Made by a program: the position numbers and the translations under genes. The notes beneath the pieces are model-generated. The model saw nothing but the letters and a program-made list of their open reading frames with translations, was not told the origin of the DNA and searched no databases. DNA of 64,000 bases from Tamaricihabitans halophyticus (GTDB lineage Bacteria > Actinomycetota > Actinomycetes > Mycobacteriales > Pseudonocardiaceae), in NCBI RefSeq assembly GCF_004340875.1, contig NZ_SLXQ01000014.1, forward strand, positions 1 to 64,000. The letters are read 5' to 3'. Positions 51,804 to 64,000 of the stretch are shown here, one piece after another (the stretch's first letter is position 1; every line of letters starts with the position of its first letter).

Positions 51804-51933
51804 CAACAACCACCCATCAACCCGAACGCGAATGTCACGAGAGCAGTGTACGGACACCGGACCCGTCCCATGCCGAGGCGTAACCACGGCACCGCCGAGA
51901 CCACAATCTTGAGGGATGTTGCGGTGAGCGAGG

Positions 51934-53958
51934 TTAGATGAGGTCGAGCGGATCGAGCTGGACGCGGATGCTCTCCGGATCCTTCCGCGCCGTCCTGCGG
52001 GCCTGCGCCGCCGCCAATGCCGTGGCCAGCTGCCGACCCTGTCGCCGGGTCGCCCTGATCAACGCCCGCTCGCGTTCGGCGTTGCCATCCATATCGACCT
52101 CACCGAGCGGCACCGGACCCAGTACTTCCGCGCCATCCGGCAACTCCAGATCGGCAAGCAGCGTGGCGAGCGCCGTGGGCGTACCGTCCACCGTGGCCAT
52201 CCGCACCGCGGGTGGGAAGCCCAGCTCGGTGCGACCGGCGAGCTCCTGCGTGGCATGCCAGACCGGATCCCACCGCACCAGTGCCTGCACGGGTGCGAGT
52301 ACCGACTCGGCGATCACCACCACCCTGCCGCCTGCCGAACCCGGCCGCACCAGCGCGGCCGCGGTCATCCACCGGCGCAGGGTCTCCTCGGCGGCACGAA
52401 GGTCCGCCCTGCCGAGCGAAGCCCACCCGTCCAGCAGCAGCGCGGCCCCGTAACCACCTTCGGCCACCGGTTCCGCGCCCGGCGTGCACACCACGAGATC
52501 GGGCGTCGCCGGCACCGTGGCGAGCACCTCGTCGCGGCCCGAAGTCCGCACCGTCGCGCCAGCGAACGCCCTGCCCAATTCCTCGGCGGTGCGCCCGGCG
52601 CCCACGACGACCGCGCGTATCCGCCGCGAACCACATTCGGCGCAGCGAAACGCCGGCTCACCATGTCCGCACCAGCGGCAGGCCGCCGGCTGGGTTTCCG
52701 ACCCGCGCGCGGCGCGCGGCAGGCCGAGCGGTCCGGCGCACCGCCGGCAACGCGCGGCCGCCCGGCACTGCCCGCAGGCCAGCGCTGGGACGTAACCTCG
52801 GCGCGGCACCTGGACCAGTACCGGGGCACCATCTCGCAAAGACTGCCGCGCGGCCTCGAAGGCCACCGAGGGAAGCCGGGCCGACCGTGCGGCTTCGTCC
52901 CTGGCCAGCTGGGCATCGGTCTCACCGATCGCGGTGACCCTCGGCGCCGCGGCGCGGACCGCGGCTCGGTCGGCCGCGATGGCGTGCGCCCACCCCGAGT
53001 CCACCAGCAGCTGGGCCTCCGCGGTCCGGGCGAAGCCGGCCACCAGCAGTGCCGCCCCGCTCAGATGCGCGCGCTGTACCAGCACGTCGCGGACATGCGG
53101 ATACGGCGCGCGGGGTTCGGCATGCAGATCGTCCCCGTCGTCCCAGACGACGAACAGGCCAGGATCGGCCACCGGCGCGAACATCGCCGCCCGGGTACCG
53201 ACCACCACCTTGGCGGCCCCGCGCCGTACGGCCAGCCAGCGCCGGTAGCGCTTGGCCGGGCCGAGTCCGGCCGACAACGCCACCACCGCCTCCGCGCCGA
53301 GCAAGGCGGTACAGGCGGCATGCAGTCGGTCGACGTCCCGATGATCCGGTACCACGAGCACCGCGCCCTTACCGGCGCCGGCGGCTACGGCGGCCAGTTC
53401 GGCCAGTCGCGCGGGCCAGTCCGCGCCAGGCGGTGCCTGCCAGATAGCGCGTGGCTGCCGGCCGCCGGCGACCGCTTCGACGAAGGACTCGCCACGGGGA
53501 TAGCTCGACCAGCCGGTGCGCTCGCCGTTCTCCGGAAACGGCGCGACGTCCGGGGTTTCGGCTGGCTGCTCGGCTTCCACTTTCGCGTGCCGGGGCGGGA
53601 TCGCCAGCCGCAGGACATCCACCATGCTGCCCGCGTAGCGGTCGGCGACCGCGCGGGCGAGGCTCGCGATCTCCGGCGCTACTACGGGTTCGGCGGATAC
53701 CACTCGGTCGAGGAAGGCCAGCTTTCCTACGTGGTCGGATTCGGCAGCCCGCTCCATCAGGTAGCCATCCACGAGTTGGCCGGCAAACCGCACCCGTACC
53801 CGACAACCGGGCACCGCGTCGGCCGCGAACTGTTCGGGAACCTGGTAGTCGAAGGTCCGGTCCAGATGGGCCAGTGCGACATCGACATAGACACGGGCGA
53901 TCGGCAGGTGTGCGGCGGGTTGCCGGACACCCTTGGCAGCGCGTCTCGTGCCGGTCAT
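51934..53958 (-). CDS. priA: PriA-type primosome protein with degenerate helicase motifs
   Basis: The 674-residue protein keeps the N-terminal 3'-DNA-binding domain ([18 protein letters not shown]) and eight zinc cysteines in the order CGQC, CRRC, CRWC, CAEC (about residues 400-470). The Walker A site has become [11 protein letters not shown] with no GKT/S, and the DEEH box has become DDGDDLHAE. Actinobacterial PriA homologues are known to lack helicase function, so this is probably a structural replication-restart protein. Length is near that of normal PriA, so it is degenerate rather than truncated. Confidence 0.93.
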   Translation of the reverse strand: MTGTRRAAKGVRQPAAHLPIARVYVDVALAHLDRTFDYQVPEQFAADAVPGCRVRVRFAGQLVDGYLMERAAESDHVGKLAFLDRVVSAEPVVAPEIASLARAVADRYAGSMVDVLRLAIPPRHAKVEAEQPAETPDVAPFPENGERTGWSSYPRGESFVEAVAGGRQPRAIWQAPPGADWPARLAELAAVAAGAGKGAVLVVPDHRDVDRLHAACTALLGAEAVVALSAGLGPAKRYRRWLAVRRGAAKVVVGTRAAMFAPVADPGLFVVWDDGDDLHAEPRAPYPHVRDVLVQRAHLSGAALLVAGFARTAEAQLLVDSGWAHAIAADRAAVRAAAPRVTAIGETDAQLARDEAARSARLPSVAFEAARQSLRDGAPVLVQVPRRGYVPALACGQCRAAARCRRCAGPLGLPRAARGSETQPAACRWCGHGEPAFRCAECGSRRIRAVVVGAGRTAEELGRAFAGATVRTSGRDEVLATVPATPDLVVCTPGAEPVAEGGYGAALLLDGWASLGRADLRAAEETLRRWMTAAALVRPGSAGGRVVVIAESVLAPVQALVRWDPVWHATQELAGRTELGFPPAVRMATVDGTPTALATLLADLELPDGAEVLGPVPLGEVDMDGNAERERALIRATRRQGRQLATALAAAQARRTARKDPESIRVQLDPLDLI

Positions 53959-54043
53959 GGTCGCTTCTCTATCAGAATCCGCCGTTGCCGCTGGACTCGA
54001 TACCCCATTCGGGCCGGTCCAGGGCCTACCCAGGGACGGTTAC

Positions 54044-55291
54044 TCAGGACTGCCTGGATCTGCTGGCCAGCACGGCGTTCCAGACCGCGACGGCGAGCTG
54101 GGACTTGGCGCCGAACGGGATACGCGTCTCGGTGCCGTCAGCGGCGAGCAGCCAGCCGTCGTTGTCCTCGGTCTCGAAGGCCTTGCCTTCCCCGACGGCG
54201 TTGACCACCAGCAGGTCACACCCTTTGCGGTGCAGCTTTGCCCTGGCGTACTCGAGGATATTGCCCTCGGCATCCCCGGTTTCCGCCGCGAACCCGACCA
54301 TGGTCTGGCCCGGCTGGCGATCCGCCACCAGTTCGGCAAGCACATCCGGATTGCGGGTCAGCGCGATCGGATCGGGTTCCCGTTCGGTCTTTTTGATCTT
54401 GTAGGCCGCCGAGCCGGTCGGTCGGAAATCCGCGACGGCAGCGGCCATCACCACGACATCAGCCTCGGCCGCAGCCTGCCGCATCGCCTCGCGCAACTCC
54501 TGCGCGGTGCCGGCCTGCACGACGCGCACCCCGGCCGGTTCGGACAGCGCCACGGTATGCGCCGCGACCAGTGTGACCTCGGCACCTCGCTGCGCCGCGA
54601 CGCGGGCGAGCGCGTAACCCTGTTTACCCGAGGAACGGTTGCCCAGCCAGCGGACCGGGTCCAGCGGTTCCCTGGTGCCACCCGCGGATACCACCACCCG
54701 TAGACCGCGCATATCCCACGGCAGGGCCTGCGGGCTGGCCAGCAGCAGGCGCGCAAGATCGACGATCTCGCCGGGGTCAGCCAACCGTCCTTTACCACTG
54801 TCCGCGCCGGTCAGTCGGCCGGCGGCGGGCTCGGTCACCACCGTGCCGCGTTCGCGCAAGGTGGCCACATTGGCCTGAGTCGCCGGATGTTCCCACATCT
54901 CGGTGTGCATCGCCGGGGACATCAGTACCGGGCAACGCGCGGTGAGCAGGGTATTGGTCAGCAGGTCATCGGCCATCCCATGCGCTGCCTTGGCGAGCAG
55001 ATCGGCCGTGGCGGGTACCACCAGCACGAGATCGGCCTGTTGACCCAGCCGGACATGCGGTACCTCGTCGACGTCCTGAAAGACGCCGGTGTGTACCGGC
55101 TGACCGGACAGCGCGGCAAAGGTGGCCTCGCCGACGAAACGCAGCGCGGCCTCGGTGGGCACCACCCGGACCTCATGTCCCGCCTCGGTCAGGCCACGCA
55201 GTACTTCGCACGCCTTATAGGCGGCGATCCCCCCGCCAACGCCCAGCACCACGCGGCGCCGCGCGCCGGGCGGTTCGGCCTCCTGGCTCAC
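54044..55291 (-). CDS. coaBC: Bifunctional phosphopantothenoylcysteine synthase/decarboxylase
   Basis: The 415-residue coenzyme A biosynthesis enzyme has an N-terminal flavin decarboxylase domain ([39 protein letters not shown]) and a C-terminal synthetase ([30 protein letters not shown], then KIKK). It overlaps the rpoZ stop by four bases. metK, often the next gene, is not here; priA follows after 85 nt. Confidence 0.97.
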   Translation of the reverse strand: MSQEAEPPGARRRVVLGVGGGIAAYKACEVLRGLTEAGHEVRVVPTEAALRFVGEATFAALSGQPVHTGVFQDVDEVPHVRLGQQADLVLVVPATADLLAKAAHGMADDLLTNTLLTARCPVLMSPAMHTEMWEHPATQANVATLRERGTVVTEPAAGRLTGADSGKGRLADPGEIVDLARLLLASPQALPWDMRGLRVVVSAGGTREPLDPVRWLGNRSSGKQGYALARVAAQRGAEVTLVAAHTVALSEPAGVRVVQAGTAQELREAMRQAAAEADVVVMAAAVADFRPTGSAAYKIKKTEREPDPIALTRNPDVLAELVADRQPGQTMVGFAAETGDAEGNILEYARAKLHRKGCDLLVVNAVGEGKAFETEDNDGWLLAADGTETRIPFGAKSQLAVAVWNAVLASRSRQS

Positions 55292-55575
55292 TCGCCCTCG
55301 GTGTGCTCAAGCAGTCCGGTGTGGATCTCGCGTAGCGCGATGGACAGTGGCTTCTCGCGCGGCCCCGGCTCGACCAGTGGACCAACGTACTCCAGCAGAC
55401 CCTCGCCAAGCTGGGCGTAGTAGTCATTGATCTGCCGCGCGCGCTTGGCGGAGTAGATCACCAGCGCGTACTTCGAACTGACCTTCTCAAGCAGGTCGTC
55501 GATGGGCGGGTCGGTAATGCCGTCCTGCGCCGAAGCCGGCTCGGACTGGATACCAAACGCCGTGGGGATGCTCAC
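55288..55575 (-). CDS. rpoZ: RNA polymerase omega subunit
   Basis: The 95-residue protein has [36 protein letters not shown] and the C-terminal [17 protein letters not shown], as in actinobacterial omega. It starts at GTG 55575 with CAGGAG 9 nt upstream, 103 nt after gmk. Confidence 0.96.
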   Translation of the reverse strand: MSIPTAFGIQSEPASAQDGITDPPIDDLLEKVSSKYALVIYSAKRARQINDYYAQLGEGLLEYVGPLVEPGPREKPLSIALREIHTGLLEHTEGE

Positions 55576-55678
55576 TCGGAACGCTCCTGGGAAGTCCGGA
55601 AAGGGTTGGCCATTTACTCATGGACCGGAAGTAAGCCGCCTGGCGATGCGCTCACCTGCGCGAATCACTGGTCAGTAG

Positions 55679-56275
55679 CTACCGGCACCGTATCAAGGTT
55701 AGCAACTGTTCGGCGGACGATCGCACATCGGCGTTCACCACGACCTCGTCGAACTCCTCGGCGGCACCGAGTTCGGCCTTCGCGGTCCGTAGCCGACGGT
55801 CCACGACATCCGCGCCCTCGGTGCCCCGCCCGGTCAGCCGGTCCACCAGCTCCTGCCAGTTCGGCGGAGCCAGCATCACCAGCAGCGCCTCCGGCATGGC
55901 CACCCGGACCTGCCGCGCGCCGGCCAGTTCGATCTCCAGTACGGCGGGGTTGCCTTCGCCGAGTGCCCGTTCCACTGGCGCCCGAGGGGTGCCGTAACGG
56001 TTACCGGCGTACTCCGCGTACTCAAGTAGTCCACCGGAGGCAATCAACTCGTCAAAGGCGCGGTCGTCGATGAAGTGGTAATGCTCGCCATCGACCTCTC
56101 CCGGCCGCGGTGGCCGAGTGGTGACCGACACACTGAAATACAACTCGGGAAGCAGTCGGCGCAGTTCGGTGACGACGCTCGATTTACCTACTCCCGATGG
56201 GCCCGAGACGACGAGGAGCCGGGCTCGGGCACTTGTACCCGAACCCGGCTCACCGCCAGTTACTTCGCCAATCAC
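55679..56275 (-). CDS. gmk: Guanylate kinase
   Basis: The 198-residue enzyme phosphorylates GMP. Its P-loop is [14 protein letters not shown], and the GMP-binding segment includes [19 protein letters not shown] and [19 protein letters not shown]. It starts at GTG 56275, overlapping the mihF stop (GTGA). A hydrophilic N-terminal extension of about 18 residues precedes the fold. Confidence 0.96.
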   Translation of the reverse strand: MIGEVTGGEPGSGTSARARLLVVSGPSGVGKSSVVTELRRLLPELYFSVSVTTRPPRPGEVDGEHYHFIDDRAFDELIASGGLLEYAEYAGNRYGTPRAPVERALGEGNPAVLEIELAGARQVRVAMPEALLVMLAPPNWQELVDRLTGRGTEGADVVDRRLRTAKAELGAAEEFDEVVVNADVRSSAEQLLTLIRCR

Positions 56276-56589
56276 TCGCCTTGGAACTCGGTGAGCAGCG
56301 CCTTGCGCTGCCGGTCACCGAGGCCACGCAGACGACGGCTTGGCGCGATTTCCAGACGCTCCATGATCTGCTGGGCGCGCACCTTGCCGACACCCGGAAG
56401 TGCCTCAAGCAGTGCGGATACCTTCATCTTGCCCAAGACCTCGTCGCTGTCCGCGGCGGAGAGCACGTCGGAAAGGGTTGTCCCGCCGCGCTTCAGCCGC
56501 TCCTTGAGCTCGGCCCTGGCACGACGGGCAGCAGCAGCCTTCTCCAGTGCTGCGGCCCGCTGCTCCTCGGTCAGCTGGGGAAGGGCCAC
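56272..56589 (-). CDS. mihF: Integration host factor MihF (actinobacterial IHF)
   Basis: This 105-residue actinobacterial nucleoid protein is unrelated in sequence to E. coli [23 protein letters not shown] opens it, and the helix-two-turn-helix region with [20 protein letters not shown] and [20 protein letters not shown] binds DNA. GTG 56589 is preceded by GGAGG 7-11 nt upstream. The longer frame to 56865 overlaps pyrF and is rejected. Confidence 0.96.
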   Translation of the reverse strand: MALPQLTEEQRAAALEKAAAARRARAELKERLKRGGTTLSDVLSAADSDEVLGKMKVSALLEALPGVGKVRAQQIMERLEIAPSRRLRGLGDRQRKALLTEFQGE

Positions 56590-56689
56590 GATTTCCTCCG
56601 AAAGGTGGTCTGATCTCGATCGACAGCGCGACGGTACCGACCCGGCTATGCGCAGCACAACGCGGGGTCGCCCTGGTGAGCCGGAAAAT

Positions 56690-57550
56690 TTAGTGATCAG
56701 CGGTACCAGCGACGATTTCGTCCCTGGTTCGCAGCGCCGCGGCGCGCAGCGATTCCGCGTTCGGCCCAGCCCGCAAAACCGCCCTCGAGGTGGTCGGCAG
56801 TACGTCGCGCAGCGCGTTTCCAAAGACTTTTCGCAGGTCATCGATGCCGGCACCCTGCGCCCCAAAACCAGGGGCCAGGATCGTCCCGCGCAGCTCGGAC
56901 AGCTCGAGTTCGCTCTGCCCTACGGTCGCGCCGACCACCACGCCCACCGGACCGAGCTGGGCGCCGGTTTCAGCACAGTGTGTCGCGTTGCGCTCACTCG
57001 CCGCGTTTACTATCGATTGGGCCACGCTTTGCCCGGATTCGGTGGCCGCGTGTTGTAGATCACGACCTTCCGGGTTCGAGGTGAGCGCCAACACGATCAC
57101 TCCGCGCCCGTTCCGCTCGGCCGCCGTCACGGCCGGCTCGAGGGCGCCGAATCCTAGATACGGTGATACCGTCACGGCATCGCAGGCCAGCGGCGCGTCC
57201 GCGCCAAGGAACGCCTCGGCGTAGGCCGACATGGTCGACCCCACGTCACCGCGCTTGGCATCGGCGATCACCAGTGCGCCAGCCTCCATGGCGGTGGCAC
57301 ATACCCGCTCGAGCACCGCGATCCCCTTGGAGCCGTAGGCCTCGAAGAACGCGCACTGCGGCTTGACCACGGCAACCTCGCCGGCAAGGGCCTCGACGCA
57401 GCGCGACGCGAACCACTCGAGCCCGTTCGCGTCCCGCGCCAGCCCCCAGGCATCCAACAGCTCGGGATGTGGGTCGATCCCGACGCACAGCGGCCCCCGG
57501 CTGGACACCGCTGTCGCCATCCGAGAGCCGAACGGCGCTCGCGCCACCAT
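56690..57550 (-). CDS. pyrF: Orotidine 5'-phosphate decarboxylase
   Basis: The 286-residue actinobacterial-type decarboxylase makes UMP. LCVGIDPHPELLDAWGL, the catalytic ALVIADAKRGDVGSTMSAYA and the phosphate loop ILAPGFGAQGAGIDDLRKVF are present. ATG 57550 has GAGGGG upstream; GTG 57556 is a possible start. It ends 100 nt before mihF, so mihF may have its own promoter. Confidence 0.96.
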   Translation of the reverse strand: MVARAPFGSRMATAVSSRGPLCVGIDPHPELLDAWGLARDANGLEWFASRCVEALAGEVAVVKPQCAFFEAYGSKGIAVLERVCATAMEAGALVIADAKRGDVGSTMSAYAEAFLGADAPLACDAVTVSPYLGFGALEPAVTAAERNGRGVIVLALTSNPEGRDLQHAATESGQSVAQSIVNAASERNATHCAETGAQLGPVGVVVGATVGQSELELSELRGTILAPGFGAQGAGIDDLRKVFGNALRDVLPTTSRAVLRAGPNAESLRAAALRTRDEIVAGTADH

Positions 57551-57617
57551 GATCACCCCTCATCCCGCGCTAACCCACTTAGCGCATTTCTGACGGTGTT
57601 TCGTTGCTAGGAACGGC

Positions 57618-60955
<3,338 letters not shown>

Positions 60956-60956
<1 letters not shown>

Positions 60957-62083
60957 CAGCGATTCCCGTCCATCAGCCGAACAAACTCGTCGAATAGTGG
61001 TGCCGCGTCATGCGGCCCTGCCGCGGCTTCCGGGTGGTACTGCACCGAGAAGGCGGGCGTGTCCAGACAGCGCACACCCTCGACCGTGCCGTCATTGGGA
61101 CAGTGGTGGCTGACCTCGGCCGCGCCGTACGGGGTGTCGAACCGCGCCCCCGGCTCCCCTTCCAGGGCGAAACCGTGGTTCTGCGCGGTGATCGCGACCT
61201 TGCCGGTCCGCGAATCGATCACCGGGATATTGATCCCTCGGTGCCCGTAGCGCATCTTGTAGGTGCCCAAGCCAAGCGCGCGCCCCAGAATCTGGTTACC
61301 GAAGCAGATCCCGAACAGCGGCAGCTTGCGCGCCAGCACGGTGCCGGTGAGCTCGATCGCGTCGCGTTGGGTGGCTGGGTCGCCTGGCCCGTTGGCAAGG
61401 AACACGCCATCCGGATCGACCGCGGCAATATCGTCGATAGTGGACGATACCGGCAGGACGTGCACCTCGATGCCGCGCGCCGCCATCATTCGTGGCGTAT
61501 TCGCCTTGATACCGAGATCGAGCGCCGCCACCCGGAATCGGGTCTCGCCGACCGCGGGCACCACATAGGACCGCTGGGTGGTTACCTCACCGGCGAGATC
61601 GGCGCCGGCCATCCGCGGCCCCGCCTGTACCTCGGCGAGCATCGTCTCGGCCGAGCCGACCGCGGAACCAGCGAACACCCCGGCGCGCATCGCGCCGTGC
61701 TCACGGATATGCCTGGTCAGCGTGCGGGTGTCCACGCCGGCGATGCCCACAACGCCCTGCCTGCGCAGCTCATCGTCCAACGACCGGGTGGCACGCCAGT
61801 TGGACGGCGCACGCGCCGGATCGCGTACGACGTAGCCGGCAACCCAGATCCGGCCAGACTCATCGTCCTCGTCGTTCCAGCCGGTGTTGCCGATCTGCGG
61901 CGCGGTCTGCACCACGATCTGCCGGTGATACGAGGGGTCGGTCAGGGTTTCCTGGTAACCGGTCATTCCCGTGCAGAAGACCACCTCACCGAGCGAGGAG
62001 CCAACCGCCCCGTAAGCACTGCCCCGAAAGACTCGGCCGTCCTCGAGGACGAGCGCGGCCGGCGCCTGCTGCGTTTCGCTCAC
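60956..62083 (-). CDS. carA: Carbamoyl-phosphate synthase small (glutaminase) subunit
   Basis: The 375-residue protein has the N-terminal CarA domain ([31 protein letters not shown]) and a class I glutaminase with the catalytic Cys in [16 protein letters not shown] and the His in [13 protein letters not shown]. It supplies ammonia to CarB. It starts at GTG 62083, overlapping the upstream stop by four bases. Confidence 0.98.
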
Positions 62084-62604
62084 TGTTGGCCTACTTCCCC
62101 TGTCGCGCGGTCATCCGCGGCGGCCGCGCGCAACGTGTCAATCCATTGTGGGTAGACGGATTTGTCATCGCCGCGGAACCCACTGTCAAGTTCGTGCTCG
62201 CCGAGCCGCCAACGAACCACGAGCAGGCCCTCGGTGCCCATCACCTTGCCGGCGAGCGCGCGATCCGTACGCGCATCGATGATCGATTCCGCCGGGATCC
62301 ACAATCCGGACGCACCGGTGCGCTCGACGAGCAGTCCTTCCGGATACCAGAGCAGCGCGCCGGCAGCCCGATGCCCCACATCGCCGACGGTGATCCGGTC
62401 CTGCCAGGCACCCGCGAAGACCGTGCTGACATACACCCCGGTGGCGCGCAGCTCGGCCTGGTCACCGAGTCGCTCAGGCACATCGGGGAACGTGGGCAGT
62501 ACCGCCTGCTGTCGCTTCGCTCGCCGGCGCCAGCCCAGCCACATCGCCAGCAGGCACAACAGAAAGAACCCGAGCACCAGCAATGTGAGCCAGGTGCGCG
62601 TCAT
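62080..62604 (-). CDS. Single-pass membrane protein between pyrC and carA
   Basis: The 174-residue protein has one N-terminal hydrophobic helix ([20 protein letters not shown]) followed by a soluble domain of PH-like character ([20 protein letters not shown]). Function is unknown. A protein of this type holds the same place in mycobacteria (Rv1382, from memory), so position within the pyrimidine operon is conserved. It overlaps both neighbours by four bases. Confidence 0.85.
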   Translation of the reverse strand: MTRTWLTLLVLGFFLLCLLAMWLGWRRRAKRQQAVLPTFPDVPERLGDQAELRATGVYVSTVFAGAWQDRITVGDVGHRAAGALLWYPEGLLVERTGASGLWIPAESIIDARTDRALAGKVMGTEGLLVVRWRLGEHELDSGFRGDDKSVYPQWIDTLRAAAADDRATGEVGQQ

Positions 62605-63908
62605 ACCGCGATCCTCTCCCGTCCAGCGGTCACCTGGCCCCGCAACACGGTGCCGACCACTCTGGCCATCAGTTCCATCCCCTCGTAGGGCGTGTTGCCG
62701 GCGAGGCTCGCCAGCTCCTCGCCGCGTACGGTCCATCGCGCGTCCGGGTCAACCAGCGCGAGATTCGCCGGCTCGCCGACCTCGATCGGGCGTCCCTGCC
62801 CGGCGAGTCCGGCGATCTCCGCCGGACGCTCGCTCAGCACCCGCGCGATCCCACGCCAGTCCAGCGCCCCGGTACCGCGCATGGTCTCCACCACAATGGA
62901 CAGCGCGGTCTGCAGACCGAGCATCCCCGGCTTCGCGCTCGCCCACTCGCAATCCTTGTCCTGCACGGCATGCGGCGCGTGGTCGGTCGCCACGCAGTCG
63001 ATCACGCCATCGGCAAGCGCCGCGCGCATCGCCTGCACGTCCGCCGCGGTACGCAGTGGCGGGTTCACCTTGTTCACCGGGTCGTAGCTGCCCAGCCGCT
63101 CGTCGGTGAGCAGCAGGTGGTGCGGGGTTACCTCGGCGGAAACCCGCACGCCGCGCTGCTTGGCCCAGCGCAACACTTCCACGGTACCCGCGCAGGACAC
63201 GTGGCAGATGTGCAGTCGCGCACCCGCGTGCCCCGCGAGCAAGCAGTCTCTGGCGACGATCGTCTCCTCCGCGCTCGCCGGCCAGCCGGCCAGCCCGAGC
63301 CGCGCGGCGCGCTCACCCTCGTGCGCCTGGGCGCCGACGGTCAGCCTCGGCTCCTCGGCGTGCTGCGCGATCACCGCGTCCAGGGCGACCGAGTACTCCA
63401 GCGCTCGCCGCATGATCAGCGGGTCGTGTACACAGTGCCCGTCGTCGGAAAAGACCCGGACGTCAGCCGCCGAAGCCGCCATCGTGCCCAGCTCGGCGAG
63501 CTTCGCACCGGCGAGCCCCACGGTCACCGCGCCGACCGGATGCACGTCGACGAGGCCGATTTCCGCGCCACGCCGCCAGACATGCTCGGCGATCACCGCG
63601 TTATCGGTGACCGGATCGGTATTGGCCATCGCGAAAACGGCCGTGTACCCGCCGAGCGCGGCCGCCCTGCTGCCCGTTTCGATCGTTTCGGTGTCCTCCC
63701 TGCCCGGCTCCCGTAGATGGGTGTGCAGGTCCACGAAGCCCGGCAGGGCAACCAGGCCAGCCGCGTCGAACACCGGCAGGTCGGCCGGTACTGGTTCGTC
63801 CGCGCCGGTCGCCGGCTCGATCGCCGAGATGACACCGTCGGTCACCCGAATATTGGTCGGCTCACCCTCGCCATACGGTCGAACGCCCTTGATCAGCAAC
63901 GCGGTCAC
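62601..63908 (-). CDS. pyrC: Dihydroorotase
   Basis: The 435-residue class I dihydroorotase has the metal-binding [46 protein letters not shown] and the catalytic Asp motif [15 protein letters not shown]. It starts at GTG 63908, overlapping the pyrB stop (GTGA). Confidence 0.98.
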   Translation of the reverse strand: MTALLIKGVRPYGEGEPTNIRVTDGVISAIEPATGADEPVPADLPVFDAAGLVALPGFVDLHTHLREPGREDTETIETGSRAAALGGYTAVFAMANTDPVTDNAVIAEHVWRRGAEIGLVDVHPVGAVTVGLAGAKLAELGTMAASAADVRVFSDDGHCVHDPLIMRRALEYSVALDAVIAQHAEEPRLTVGAQAHEGERAARLGLAGWPASAEETIVARDCLLAGHAGARLHICHVSCAGTVEVLRWAKQRGVRVSAEVTPHHLLLTDERLGSYDPVNKVNPPLRTAADVQAMRAALADGVIDCVATDHAPHAVQDKDCEWASAKPGMLGLQTALSIVVETMRGTGALDWRGIARVLSERPAEIAGLAGQGRPIEVGEPANLALVDPDARWTVRGEELASLAGNTPYEGMELMARVVGTVLRGQVTAGRERIAV

Positions 63909-64000
63909 GCCGCTCCTTCCTCGCCAGCCAGCAGGTGGTACAGCACCGCCATCCGCACATGTACCCCGTTGCGCACCTGCTCGGTGATCGCCGCCTGCGC
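63905..64000 (-). CDS. pyrB: Aspartate carbamoyltransferase, C-terminal end (partial)
   Basis: The last 31 codons of the gene run off the right edge. The visible end [20 protein letters not shown] is the C-terminal helix typical of PyrB, and the stop overlaps the pyrC start. It is the head of pyrB-pyrC-(membrane)-carA-carB-pyrF in this window. Confidence 0.92.
   Translation of the reverse strand, partial: AQAAITEQVRNGVHVRMAVLYHLLAGEEGAA

Overview
The window reads as high-GC actinobacterial chromosome, most likely from a Pseudonocardiaceae-type actinomycete. The support is the very GC-rich codon use with many GTG starts, RbpA, WhiA, MihF, a SufR-led SUF operon, the two-gene CoA/pyrimidine arrangement typical of Actinobacteria, and gene order matching, from memory, the mycobacterial pyr-gmk-rpoZ-priA-fmt-rib-uvrC-whiA-gap-tkt-suf stretch. 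About 57 genes are called and nearly all of the sequence is coding. I see no tRNA, rRNA, insertion sequence, prophage or CRISPR array.

Layout. 1-1365 (+): the Gly/Ala/Pro-rich end of a PPE-like secreted protein, then a secreted chorismate mutase whose signal peptide and catalytic domain lie in different frames. 1385-7806 (-): sufR-sufB-sufD-sufC-sufS-sufU-sufT for Fe-S cluster assembly, with an inverted-repeat operator over the sufR promoter. 7908-12376 (+): mannosyltransferase mptB, an ABC exporter pair and heme A synthase ctaA. 12357-17922: a membrane protein, an ATP-grasp enzyme with a small partner, an LLM flavin oxidoreductase, a quinone oxidoreductase, an FKBP lipoprotein and heme O synthase ctaB. 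18336-26746 (+): tkt-tal-pgi-zwf-opcA-pgl, a complete pentose-phosphate operon. 26920-28344: a histidine kinase without an adjacent response regulator. 28372-32156 (-): gap-pgk-tpiA-secG and rbpA.

32396-40287 (-) is the accessory insertion of the window. It is a four-gene operon with the architecture of a Wadjet (JetABCD) SMC-type anti-plasmid system, placed between the glycolytic gap operon and whiA. JetA and JetB are the kleisin-like and KITE-like partners, JetC is a 1488-residue SMC-like ATPase, and JetD is a Toprim nuclease. The subtype cannot be fixed by eye.

40602-64000 (-) returns to core genes: uvrC-rapZ-yvcK-whiA; ribE-ribBA-ribH with a PH-domain membrane protein; fmt-rsmB-rpe; priA (degenerate helicase); mihF-gmk-rpoZ-coaBC; and pyrB(partial)-pyrC-membrane protein-carA-carB-pyrF. 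metK and ribD, which often sit in these clusters, are absent. Many neighbours overlap by the four bases ATGA or GTGA, which suggests translational coupling.

Regulatory signals seen by eye include a set of apparently leaderless genes (a TANNNT hexamer 6-8 nt before an ATG or GTG start), a SufR-type operator, palindromes ahead of gap, tkt and the histidine kinase gene, several hairpin terminators, and a roughly 50-nt intergenic repeat present twice. All calls are from reading the sequence. No database search was run.
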